DNA from: Anthonomus grandis grandis
Lineage: Eukaryota > Arthropoda > Insecta > Coleoptera > Curculionidae
DNA: 64,000 nt
Reading direction: 5' to 3'
Assembly: GCF_022605725.1 (NCBI RefSeq)
Contig: NC_065556.1
Location: forward strand, 7,316,001-7,380,000
Part shown: positions 46,025 to 55,499 of the stretch, one piece after another
Position numbering within the stretch: position 1 is the first letter of the stretch
Layout of the letters: each line of letters begins with the position of its first letter
Program-made: the position numbers and the translations under genes
The notes under the pieces: model-generated
The model's database searches: none
The model's input: only the letters and a program-made list of their open reading frames with translations
What the model was told of the DNA's origin: nothing

Positions 46025-46902
46025 TAATCAGAATGATGTGTTAGCATCGACAAACGTAAATGTCATATTGATAAACTTATAGAACAAGTCGATAAATGTT
46101 TTCCATCTATTAAATTTACCTTTGAACAAGAAACACATAACCAACTTCCTTTCTTAGATACTAAAAAATGTCATCAAAAATAATAATAAATTAGAATTTG
46201 ATATTTATAGAGAAGAAACAAATACTTTTAGAAACATAACTAGTGACTTGAACCATTGTTTTCAACATAAAATGACTAGCATGCATTTCTTGGTACATCG
46301 TTTGGTCTCATTTAATCTAAGTAATAACAGATTTAATAAAGAAAAAGCAACAATTAAAACAATTGCTAAGGTCAATGGTTATTACGATAAGATTATTGAT
46401 TAGCCGATTAGAAGACATAGGTTTAAAGTTAATCTTAAAAACTCTACCACATTTCAAAAAGATTAAAATAAGCAAACTTTCGTTGTAATACTATATGATC
46501 CTCTCTTGACGAGAGGCTCTGATAGAACGTTAGGAAATCTTTTAGAAAACCAAAAAGATAAAATAAAGACCAATGAAAAATCCGGGATCTATGAGATTAA
46601 TTGCATCGACTGAAGTCAAAAAAATATAGGACAAACTAGATCAATTAATGTCAAATTTAAAGAACATGTAGCTCATGTGAAATATGGAAGAATTTAAAAA
46701 TCAAGTTTGGCTGAACATGTTTTAAATACTGGTCACTTTGTAGGGATAGAAAAATTACTTAAAATTAATTAACCAGTTAATAACAATAAAAAATTAGACG
46801 CATACGAAAGTTTAGCAATATTTAAAAATCAAAAAAACATACTTAACAGGGATAAAGATCCCATCGCTTATAGTCAATTATATAGTTTAGTTAGTGTTTA
46901 AG
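46025..46902 (+). pseudogene. Penelope-like element: end of reverse transcriptase plus GIY-YIG endonuclease
   Basis: 46030-46150: NDVLASIDKRKCHIDKLIEQ, then QLPFLDTK (the FLD block). 46190-46400: LEFDIYREETNTFRNITSD, HKMTSMHFLVHRLVSFNLS and IKTIAKVNGYYDKIID, the thumb-like part. 46530-46902: KSGIYEINCID, NIGQTRSINVKFKEHV, SSLAEHVLNTGHFVGIE and LDAYESLAIFKNQ, the GIY-YIG nuclease with the Gly-Ile-Tyr and Ile-Gly anchors and the expected Glu region. The stop is at about 46900. At least two stops and several frameshifts interrupt it. Confidence 0.85.
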
Positions 46903-47000
46903 ACTTGTTTGGCCATGCTTCATTGCATTTTCCGTTCTATTAGTTAGTTACGTTATTAGTATATAAGGCAGTTTGTAAGTAGTTTCAGTTTAGTTTTAAT

Positions 47001-47034
47001 CTTCTCCCGAAGATGCGAAACACGTGTCGAGAGT
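47001..47034 (+). ncRNA. Degenerate hammerhead-ribozyme-like motif downstream of Penelope ORF
   Basis: Reads TTCTC, CCGAAGA, TGC, GAAAC, ACGTGTC, GAGAG. The order of the hammerhead core (CUGANGA, GAAA, cleavage site GUC) is kept. Outer arms TCTC/GAGA can form stem I, and ACACGTGT is the self-complementary short stem III. Stem II is reduced to TGC, so it is probably dead. Hammerhead motifs are known from Penelope-like retroelements, and the position 100 bp after the nuclease stop fits. Confidence 0.5.
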
Positions 47035-47039
47035 AAAAA

Positions 47040-47429
47040 TAAAGAGTTAGTGGTAAAACTGTCTTATAATTTGAGTGTCACAGCAAAGGTTTCAACACTA
47101 GGACTAACACTAAAGGCTGCCGTGATAGTGTTTATGGGTTTTAATAAATAAACGAGATCAAATTTCGAGCGCATGGCGGAAAGAAGCTGTGATTTCGGGC
47201 GTCTAAATTAATTAATTATAAGTTAAGTATTATTTTGCACATTTTCTATTAAATTTAGAATTGGAAAAGTAGTTTTTATATTATTCAAATTTCGAATTAA
47301 ATCGAGTTTGAATTTGTTTTTTTAAACAACCAAAAACGAGAATAAATTAATGATTAATATGTAGGTCTAGAATCTGGGCTGAAGTTGTTGGAAGAGTTTT
47401 CTTTTAGAAATAAAGATTTCCTACTATAA
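47040..47429. other. Intergenic AT-rich DNA
   Basis: Probably the Penelope 3' region; no tail seen. Confidence 0.35.
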
Positions 47430-48600
47430 AATATGCGAGTATCATTTTAAAAGAAAATCGACATCCGTTTCTTTTCATCAGGAATAAAACGGTTACTTAA
47501 TGACGCTGGCCCATCAATCTTTCGTGGCCCTAAAAGATCATTCGATATTGCAACAAAGGAACGTGCTAAAAAAAGTATTTCATCACGTATGATAAATAAT
47601 AATTATTATAAAATCAATAAAAAAAGTATTATTTAGTATTGTGTTCCAAATTAGATGATCTCTGTTGAATGCGAGTGGTAACTTTAAAAAAATGCAGCTT
47701 AAAAGAAAACATAATATTCTCTTTATTCTATCCATGTATAAAAGCGTTAAATATCAGATAAAAATAGGTTGTATTTTACGTCATATTTTTAAATCCAGCA
47801 TGCTTTTAACGAGAGGTACTGATGAAAAAAGTTGTCCAATAAATTAGATACAACTTTTTTAAGAGTTTAGAGTTTTTTTTAAATTTTACTAATATAATAA
47901 TATAAAATAAAAAAACATATAAAAATAAATTTATTTATATATAAAAAAAACTTGCTACCAAAAGAATAAATTTCTTTTAGCTTCTTCAACAAGTGTACCT
48001 TGGTGTCCTTTTGAAGTTGAATTTACTACCTTTAATAAGCAAAAAAACCAATAGTTCTTTATCTGCGCTAAGTACATTCACACAAGCATCTGCACAGCTT
48101 ACCAACAATACACTTCAAAACAAGAACTTAAAATTTCATGTTACGTCACTAAAACAAAGAATTGCATTTAATAAAAATCAATAAAAAAAAATTAATATAA
48201 CAAAACATCAGTTAAAGTATTTTAAAACTATTGTTAATGGAAAATTGTTAAAATTCTAGCTCTATTAAAGAATACAACTTCAAAGGCACGGCGGTATTCT
48301 TAAGAATGTAAGAACTTTGCATTTCCATTTTTTAAGTCCAAAAGACAACTGATTCTTAGAAAAAATATTAATTTTGCTAAAGAAGCGTACTTTAGTATTA
48401 ACGACTCAAAATATCATTTGCAAACAAGGAATTAATGATGATCATATTTATAAATCCTTAAGTCTTAAAACAAAAACTACGTCAGAGATAGATAGGCATT
48501 GTATTATCTGTTTATAATTGTAGACGAAATGCCACTTAAATCAAAATTATATTTTAAAAGAAATAAGTCGATTGTTGTCGTCGGTTTACCCATACCCTTA
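47430..48600 (+). pseudogene. P-element-like (THAP) transposase, N-terminal remains
   Basis: About 47431: ICEYHFKRKSTSVS, and, one frame shift later, about 47484: GIKRLLNDAGPSIFRGPKRS. This is the end of a THAP zinc finger (C-x2-HF ... L-x-x-x-AVP-x-IF pattern), the DNA-binding head of P-element-type transposases. About 48085-48184 is a coiled-coil-like NKNLKFHVTSLKQRIAFNKN. About 48525: IVDEMPLKSKLYFKRNK, resembling the conserved DEM segment that begins the catalytic part in P/THAP9 transposases. Stops and frameshifts abound. A later part of such a transposase lies at 51170-51610. Confidence 0.6.
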
Positions 48601-48679
48601 AAAGCGAATAATACCGAAAGGAGATAATATTTTTGCTATTTCGTTCAGTGCAATTTTACTTGTATCTTAGTTTAATCGA

Positions 48680-49690
48680 GAATACCTGATCCACGTCCTC
48701 TTGCTGCAAAATTGAAATTATTTTCATTTATGGTAGAAGTCGTAGACTAGTCTATAGTGTCAGACGGAAATAATTTTTAATGTTCGCTTTCCTGACCGTC
48801 CAGTATGTAAAAAGTATATTCTGGAGCTAATTCAGATATTTACCGAGACCGAGAAATCCAGGGCGACCCAGCTGTCCAGAATAAAAACAGGTGGATATTT
48901 TAGCAGCTGTGGTACGCGATCCACAACAGTCTACTTTCACAGTTAGTAACTCGTGTGATGTATCTTCTGCTACTATAAAAAGGGTACTTAAAAAACATAA
49001 ATTTCATCCGTATAAAATTTAAATGGTTCATCAATTGACAGAAGATGATCCTGATGGACGTATACAATTCTGCGAAGTAATGACCGAGAGAATAGGATGC
49101 CAGCCTGCTTATGTGAAGAACATTTGTTTCAGTGATGAATGTACTTTTTTTTTAATGGTAATGTTCATAGAGAAAATGTTCGTAATTGGAGCGGCGTACA
49201 TTCCCTCACAATACCCGGAGAAAATAAATGTGTGGGGCTTCCTTTTTAGACCAAAATTTGATGGGGGACTCTTACTTAAACATGTTGGAAAACGTAGTAG
49301 AATAACTGATCTTTGAGATTATTGAAGACAATCCTCATAAATTTGAGTTGGAAACAGTTTTTTAACAAGATAAGGCACCGCCTCACTTTAGCAGAAATGT
49401 TAGAGAATATTTGACTAATACTTATTCTAATCGGTGGCTTGGTCGTCGAGGGCCTACCGAGTGACCAGCCAGGTCCCCCGATCTTACACCTCTGGACTTT
49501 TTTATGGGGCTACTTGAAACAAAAAATCTACGTCACCCAGCCAGAATCTATCTTCGACCTACGTCAAAGAATAATTGATGCATGTCGCAATATTGATGTT
49601 GCTACTTTCCAAAATGTTCGTGAAGAGTTCTCCAATAGATTATCTTACTTTCTTGAAGTTAATGGTGCACATTTTCAACATCTTTTATAG
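48680..49690 (+). pseudogene. Mariner-like transposase (DUF4817-type), near full length, decayed
   Basis: About 48730: IYGRSRRLVYSVRR, then NVRFPDRPVCKKYILELIQI (N-terminal DNA-binding domain). About 48890-49020: ILAAVVRDPQQSTFTV and SSATIKRVLKKHKFHPYK (second helix-turn-helix). 49023-49316: HQLTEDDPDGRIQFCEVM, NICFSDECTFF (first Asp) and SQYPEKINVWGF. About 49365: QDKAPPHFSRNVREYL (second Asp). About 49440: GRRGPTE, stop, PARSPDLTPLDFF (third Asp). The C-terminus LRQRIIDACRNIDVA to GAHFQHLL has its stop at 49688. All three acidic residues survive; stops and at least three frameshifts do not allow a product. Confidence 0.88.
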
Positions 49691-49903
49691 TGAAATAGTT
49701 ACATTTCTGTGTTACCTAAAGTTTAATTATTAATATAAATAATGACGTCTCGCCGCCATTTTGAAGTTTTGCAAAATGAGCTAGGGACCAAAAAGTAGTA
49801 TTAAGGTTGCTATGAAATGATATGCCAAATTTCAAATTTTTATGTAAACTCATTCGAAAGATAAGAAAAAAGCGAATGGAGAGAGAAAGTAAAATGAATG
49901 CAG

Positions 49904-50634
49904 GTTACGTAGATTTGAGAAAAAGGCAGCAACATCGCAACGCCGCTCGATTGCATTGTTGATTCCATTGACACAAGAAATCTTTACCAGTGACGTCGTC
50001 AAAAAATATTTACATGATAAATATTTATTCATGATTGAACATTTCACAAAAACACTCAAATGCGTCCTTTTTGTTTTTTCAACCAAAAACTAAAGAAAAA
50101 ACACAGAAATTTATATTCGCCATTTGTGATGTTTTTTGTTTTTTCTTTAGTTTTTGGTTGAAAAAGGAAAAAGGTTGAGAGAGTTATTTCAGTGTTTTTG
50201 TAAATTATTACGATAAAAACGTGAGCCGTTTGTGCCGCACCATGGGAAAAAGCCCATTTAAGTCAATCTTTTAACAAGTAAATATCGATATTGTCATAAC
50301 ATCATATCAAAGGGCAACCGTCGTCATAAATGTAGAATAATAAAAACTTATTGAGAGACCTATAATAAATATAAAATATTTAATTTGTATAAAAATGATT
50401 TTTAATAGATAAGTACTTTTACTCTAATAAGGTACGTAAAAAAACCCATAAAGAGTTCATAAGCGGTAATATTGTTTATAATTTAAAGCATAATCTATTA
50501 ATAATAAATATTTATCATGTAAATATTTTTTGACGACGTCATTGGGAAAGATTACTTGTGTCTATGGAATCAACAATGCGGACGAGCGGCGTTGGGATGT
50601 TGTTGCCTTTTTCTTAAATATAGGGACGTTATCT
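49904..50634. mobile_element. Foldback/MITE element with about 130-bp inverted arms
   Basis: The left arm 49904-50034 and right arm 50503-50634 are inverted copies at high similarity. Shared text includes AACGCCGCTCG, GTTGATTCCAT and GACGTCGTCAAAAAATATTT. A second, inner perfect inverted repeat of 28 bases lies at 50075-50102 and 50138-50165 (core CAACCAAAAACTAAAGAAAA). No coding capacity. The central 330 bp is AT-rich. Target-site duplication not identified. Confidence 0.88.
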
Positions 50635-51012
50635 ACACTCATTTAACTTTGAATGTTGACTTCTTTATAGAGTATCTTATGATATTTTATTAAAGAGGAA
50701 TTGTATTATTTTGCGTCTGTCAAAATAAGTGACAAATTTATATGATATTATAAAGTGTGCTTTTTTTACATTTCTACATAAGCATTTGGCATCATTGCAT
50801 CAAAGATGTTGCAAGCAAACAAACTGCTCATAATTCCACGGCAATGCTAATTCTAGCCTTTCAATGTTCTAAGGGTTTTAGTAATAAGAATGTTAATAAT
50901 TTTTTTTTGCTTGGAAGATGAGATTTTTGCGCTTAAAATAAGATATACCTATTTCTACTTTTTATTTTTAATCCAAAATCTAACAGCAGTAAGTTAACTT
51001 AAATTTATTATA
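50635..51012. other. Spacer, AT-rich, no gene seen
   Basis: Nothing recognisable between the foldback element and the next TIR element. Confidence 0.4.
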
Positions 51013-51013
51013 C

Positions 51014-51762
51014 AGTGCATCCGTAAAGTAGCGGTTAAATTCAATAAAAATAAAATGGACCGTTTCTGAAAAAATGCCCGAACCCGTCGCGTCGATTTTT
51101 ATATATATTTTATATCGCACTTTTTCCTAATACACAACTGCAGCCCTGTGATGTACATTTTATTTTAAATAGATGTGTTAAAAACTTATTTAATGTAGGA
51201 TAAACTGTTGAGGGACCTGTTACCAATATGGGATCTAATTTCGTAAAATGATCTAATCTTCTAAGAGTAACTCCAGATATTTATGTATTTAACTTGATAA
51301 CTTGGGTGATTTCAACTTAACTTATCATTTTGACTCTCCTCATCTAATAAAAGCGACAAAGAATAATCTTATGGATAAATATGTTTCATTTCATAATAAA
51401 AAAACAGCCAGAACATTCAATATAACATTTAATATTGAAGACAATAAGCAGCCATATAGATGCGTACCCAAACTTACCGATGTTCATATCACTTCTACAA
51501 ATTTTCAAAAAGAAAGGTAAAGTTAGCTACTCAAGTACTTAGCAACACTGTTGTGAGTGATATGCAGACTTTAAAAAAATGCATTCCTTCTGATTCAGAA
51601 CATATTGATGACGTCATATCTGTTTTTTTTAGCCACCCTGTATATTTAATTTTCACGTCGAAAAACCCTAAATCCAATATTAAAGTTGACGAGTTCGAGA
51701 ATTTTTTTAGAAACGGTCCATTTCATTCTTATTGAATTTATCCGCTACTTTACGGATGCACT
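51014..51762 (+). mobile_element. Long-TIR element carrying a P-like transposase fragment
   Basis: Inverted ends of about 75 bp: AGTGCATCCGTAAAGTAGCG at the left and its complement at 51743-51762, continuing through AAATTCAATAA and AAATGGACCGTTTCT with few mismatches. Inside, 51170-51610 encodes part of a P/THAP9-type transposase. A CACCCTGTATA motif at about 51634 suggests another repeat end inside. Flanks TATAC and TCATATA may be a damaged duplication. Confidence 0.85.
51170..51610 (+). pseudogene. P-element-like (THAP9-type) transposase, central fragment
   Basis: About 51208: VEGPVTNMGSNFVK, stop, SNLLRVTPDI, the place of the CDQG-x-x-N catalytic-region motif of P transposases. 51302-51520: FDSPHLIKATKNNLMDKYVS, where D-x-PHL-x-K-x-x-RN-x-L is the hallmark. 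Then PYRCVPKLTDVHITSTNFQK and, after a small shift, VKLATQVLSNTVVSDMQTL. The intact family has a GTP-binding insertion after this. The remainder is missing. The reading frame is broken at least twice. Confidence 0.75.
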
Positions 51763-53085
51763 TCATATAATAATCTTATGAATGTATTGTCCTATAAGAA
51801 ATTATTGTTGTCTTCTTTTTTTGTGATCTGTCGGTTTGTAAAAAAGTATTAAAACCAAATATGTGGATCGAAAAAATGTATATGCAAAAACTTTTTATAG
51901 ATACAGTCAAGTGTTAAATCACTTAGGTGATTAATTCAAAAATCTATAAGCAACTAATAGATTTTTGAATGCAATTTGGACAGAATTTAAAATTTTTTAA
52001 GCAATTGTAGGGTCTCTGGAAACTTAAGGAATAACTGTTTTTCAAAGTTACTAGAGAAGTGTTCATTTGACGATTATCCCGATAAAACATGTGAAATACG
52101 GGTTACTATTTATTGCTTCCTATTATATTCAAGGAACAATTTAATATTTTTATGCTCGTTAAATAACTACTTGTAAATTTTATTAACATTATGGTGATCG
52201 ACGGCATAACTTTTTAATGACTAATGTGAATAAATTTTTACTAACTAATTAACGACGACATTAATATTTAAATGCTTTAAATGGCTCTAAAATAAAATGA
52301 TTTTTAGAAATTAATCACATTTAATATGCATTTTTAAAATGTACTATTAATTTTTATTTACTTATTTACGTTTTTTTTTATAGACCTAACTTAACAAAAT
52401 AAAAATCATAATTTTATATCCCATTTAAAATAATTAATGATCCTTATACCTTTTAAACTATATGCAACAACACTAAACTAAAACTAATCTGTTAATTTCT
52501 ATGTAATATTGCCATTCTCGCAAGTAGTATTCACTCATCCAATACGTGTTCAGCTCTTCCACCAATAACTCTCATCTTGTCAACCCTTTTATGCATTTAC
52601 AAGTTTCAGTGGAAAATTAGTTTGCAACTCCACTTAGCATTTCCTAAAACTATTTTATATTACTTAAAAATAATAAGCTCGGCTGCTTATGTATAAATTT
52701 ATGCATGAGTTTATTTACTGATTTACTGATTAGTTTATTAAATAATAGTATATATTGTAAACAAGGTTTGATTCAGTAATAAAAGAAAATACTAATTATT
52801 ATAAATTATAGAACAGTTCATTTATATAGATATTTTTTTCTAATTTTGCCATTAATTTAAATTTAAATTTTAGTTTAAATTCAAATCATTTTATTTGCCT
52901 TTAAAAAATACAATTCTTTATTCTATCCTATATCGTAAGGTTATTATTAACAAAACAAGAAAAATGTAATAAAAAAACAGAACCGAGAAAATAAAAAAAG
53001 AAAATAGATTAATAACACAAACGTTGCTGAAGGTACCTACACAATAAAATAATTAATTAAAAGACATACACACGAAGGGAGAGAG
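51763..53085. other. AT-rich intergenic DNA
   Basis: About 1.3 kb with no recognisable coding or repeat feature. Confidence 0.45.
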
Positions 53086-54690
53086 CTAGCAGCAGAGTCG
53101 AGGCATGCAAAATCGGGAACAACGCAGCGCAGAAGCACAGCATAAAGAAACCAGCAGTCTCACTCCGCTCGAAAATGTAAGCGAACTAATAGCATCCTTA
53201 GCCATGCCGCAGCCATGTTCTCCGGATGCCGAGCTCACTGTTTATCGAACTGTGTTCATAGGTGTATCGCCTAGTTCAGCGCCGTACTTAGTGACTATTT
53301 TAATAACATTTTTACAAAGCGTAGCGTTTTTTATAAAAACTTTTGTATTAAAAGAGGGGTATGTCAAAAATTATTAATGGAGCAAAATAATTGACTTTGC
53401 CAAAGTTTTTAATAGCTGCAAATTTGGCTGTATGGCTTAAATAACATAATTAAGCATCAATTAAAGTTGCAGCAATGTAATATTTTTTTTTTTTGGATTT
53501 TTAAGGACATTATTTATATTTCTGCCATTTTAACAGTGTTGCCATATTTAAAAGAGTTGCAAAATTGTATACTTTTACTTTAGTTGGTACTTAATAATAT
53601 AACAAAAATTCGCAGATGTTAGAATTGTTTTGAATTGTTGCCAACTATTTGTCTTTATTTATTGGCCTAAGAGTTTCTATTTGTTTTGATATATTACTTT
53701 ATTTGTATAATTAGTTATCCTTAAACTACTATGTAGTCAGGTGTTAATCTAAAAGCGTTACTATACAGGGTGTTAATTAAGTATGTACCATAAATTATTT
53801 AACAGGCGATTGTTTATGTAATTTTAAGACAAAAAGTTCATATGAACATAGTTCCGCAAGTTCTCTGGCGGTGTTATTTATAACATTAAGGAGCTAATTT
53901 ACCTCTAACATGATTAAATTTATTAGGTCCAGTGTAATCTCGAACGAGACCTGAAGAAATATTTGTGGCAAAAAAATTGGGGCACCTCAATTTTGTGCCA
54001 TTTTTAATATGTTATTTGATTTACTCAAATACAAATACAACTTTTTCGTATCTCGCTTATTTTTTGAGAAAAAAAAAGTCCACTTAATTGCATGTCCCTG
54101 GATCACACAAGGAATTTGGGGAAAAGTTTCATTTGGAATTTATTATTAACTAAGCAAGATACGAAAAAAATTCAAGAGACAGAAAAGTTTTATTTGTATA
54201 ATCCACAGAACATAATAAAAATTGCACAAAAGTCAGTGGCATATATTTTAGTTGTTAAATTTTAACACCCTGTATATTGAGAACGAAGAATTTCTGGACA
54301 TATGTTTATATGAACTTTTTGTTTTAAAATTACTCAAAGAATGGTCTCTTAAATTTATGGTACATACCTAATTAACTTCCTGCACGTATTATTTATATTA
54401 AAAAATCAATATTTGTACTATGTAGGTATTTTTATTTTACAAGATAATAACATCTAAAAAAATGTTTAAGTCCGGCTCTAGCCAAGGCAAAAGCCGCGTG
54501 GACCGTAGCGAGTGTCAGCGGCATCCCTACTATAAGCAAAAATGCCTCGCCTGCGTTAGTACACATGCACCGAACTCGCTTATTCAAGCCAATGTATTTT
54601 TATTGAAGTGCGACTGCTGGTTTCTTTATGCTGTGGCAGAAGCAAGCAGCCTTTGGCTGGGAGGAAACCCACGAAGCAATGCAATACATA
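53086..54690. repeat. Inverted pair of GC-richer segments enclosing a MITE
   Basis: CACAGCATAAAGAAACCAGC (start of a 24-base match at 53136-53159) recurs in inverse orientation at 54612-54635. Weaker similarity extends on the outer/inner side (TTCGCTTACATTTT against ACTCGCTTATTCAAG). Both segments are clearly GC-richer than their surroundings. They may be the damaged ends of one larger element or inverted duplicates of an exon. Frames through them (53105-53377 and 54462-54758) are not recognisable. Confidence 0.6.
53766..54382. mobile_element. 617-bp MITE with about 100-bp terminal inverted repeats
   Basis: Left CAGGGTGTTAATTAAGTATG, right complement CAGGAAGTTAATTAGGTATG; similarity continues through TACCATAAAT, TAATTTTAA-ACAAAAAGTTCATAT and AACATA. 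Inner arms include TTTTTCGTATCTCGCTTA at about 54042 and TAAGCAAGATACGAAAAA at about 54151. A CACCCTGTATA motif occurs at about 54267. A TA precedes the left end. No coding capacity. It sits inside the inverted pair above. Confidence 0.88.
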
Positions 54691-54754
54691 TGGAAACTTC
54701 GATGTACCTCACATGTTTAAGTTTAAAATTTTTTCAGCAAATAAAACAAGTACA

Positions 54755-54829
54755 ATGACTACACTACTTTTGATTACACCACTATTATTTTGACTACACT
54801 ACTATTGTACTACTATACTACTATACAAT
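54755..54829. repeat. ACTACT-rich degenerate microsatellite
   Basis: Irregular (ACTACT)n/(TACACTACTATT)n text immediately outside the left Harbinger palindrome. Confidence 0.7.
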
Positions 54830-54845
54830 CACGTGAGCTCACGTG
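54830..54845. promoter_or_regulatory. Palindrome CACGTGAGCTCACGTG (left)
   Basis: Perfect 16-bp palindrome made of two CACGTG (E-box) hexamers around AGCT, identical to the copy at the right end. Likely a subterminal binding site for the element's own proteins or a promoter element. Confidence 0.75.
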
Positions 54846-55113
54846 ACTTGCACAGTATGTGCAAGTCCACTTACGCGTAGAATTTTATGTATCAGAATCA
54901 TACTGTTGTCACCTCACGTATTCACGGCGCGTTCGTCTGCTCTCACATGATAGCACGCCTCTGTTATCTTACCAATTTACATTTTGAACGAGAAGTTAAC
55001 TGAACTCTTAGGAAATCATGAAGTGCTATACAATCACTTATCAGCCGAGTACAGGGACCAGACGATTCGGCAAGAAGCTTGGGAAGAAATTGGTAGACAC
55101 TTACAAATAACAG

Positions 55114-55490
55114 GTAAATTCAGTGATTTTGTTCTTTTATTATCAATATGTATAAAGGCATTAGCAGACGACATACACAGTATATACAGAGTGGAAATAA
55201 AAACAAAGGTAAGGACACAAAGTCACGGTCTCATCCAATCTACATAATTTCTTAAAAAAGCTTAAAAGCTACACGTGTTTCGCTCCTGTCGGAGCATCAT
55301 CAGGCCTAAAAAATACATTAGGATATTTTTCTAAAAGAACGCTTATAAAACTCATTACCTAGACCTACACAGATCACATTACAACTAACAACAAAAGAAA
55401 AGCTAGGTTAAGTTAACAATTCCCACCATAGATAAAAATGTATGCTTAAAAAATAAAAAAGTAAAAATTTAAAATGTCACCAGTGGGGAC
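55114..55490 (-). mobile_element. Probable retroelement fragment carrying the hammerhead motif
   Basis: Between MADF exon 1 and the truncated end of the nuclease lies about 375 bp that belongs to neither gene. It contains the hammerhead motif and ends the nuclease coding sequence abruptly. Borders and tail were not found. A small Penelope derivative or retrozyme is the best guess. Confidence 0.4.
55261..55312 (-). ncRNA. Hammerhead ribozyme motif
   Basis: On the minus strand, in order: AGGC, CTGATGA (55303-55297), a perfect stem-loop GCTCC-GACA-GGAGC (55295-55282), GAAAC, ACGTGTA, GCTT. This matches the hammerhead layout: CUGAUGA core, stem II with a tetraloop, GAAA core, short self-complementary stem III (ACACGTGT) and a GUA cleavage triplet, with AGGC/GCUU closing stem I. 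All core bases are present. Short stem III versions are typical of Penelope-like elements and retrozymes. The same GAAACACGTGT string occurs after the Penelope copy at 47017. It is probably part of a retroelement fragment inserted in the Harbinger. Confidence 0.75.
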
Positions 55491-55499
55491 CAAAATGCC

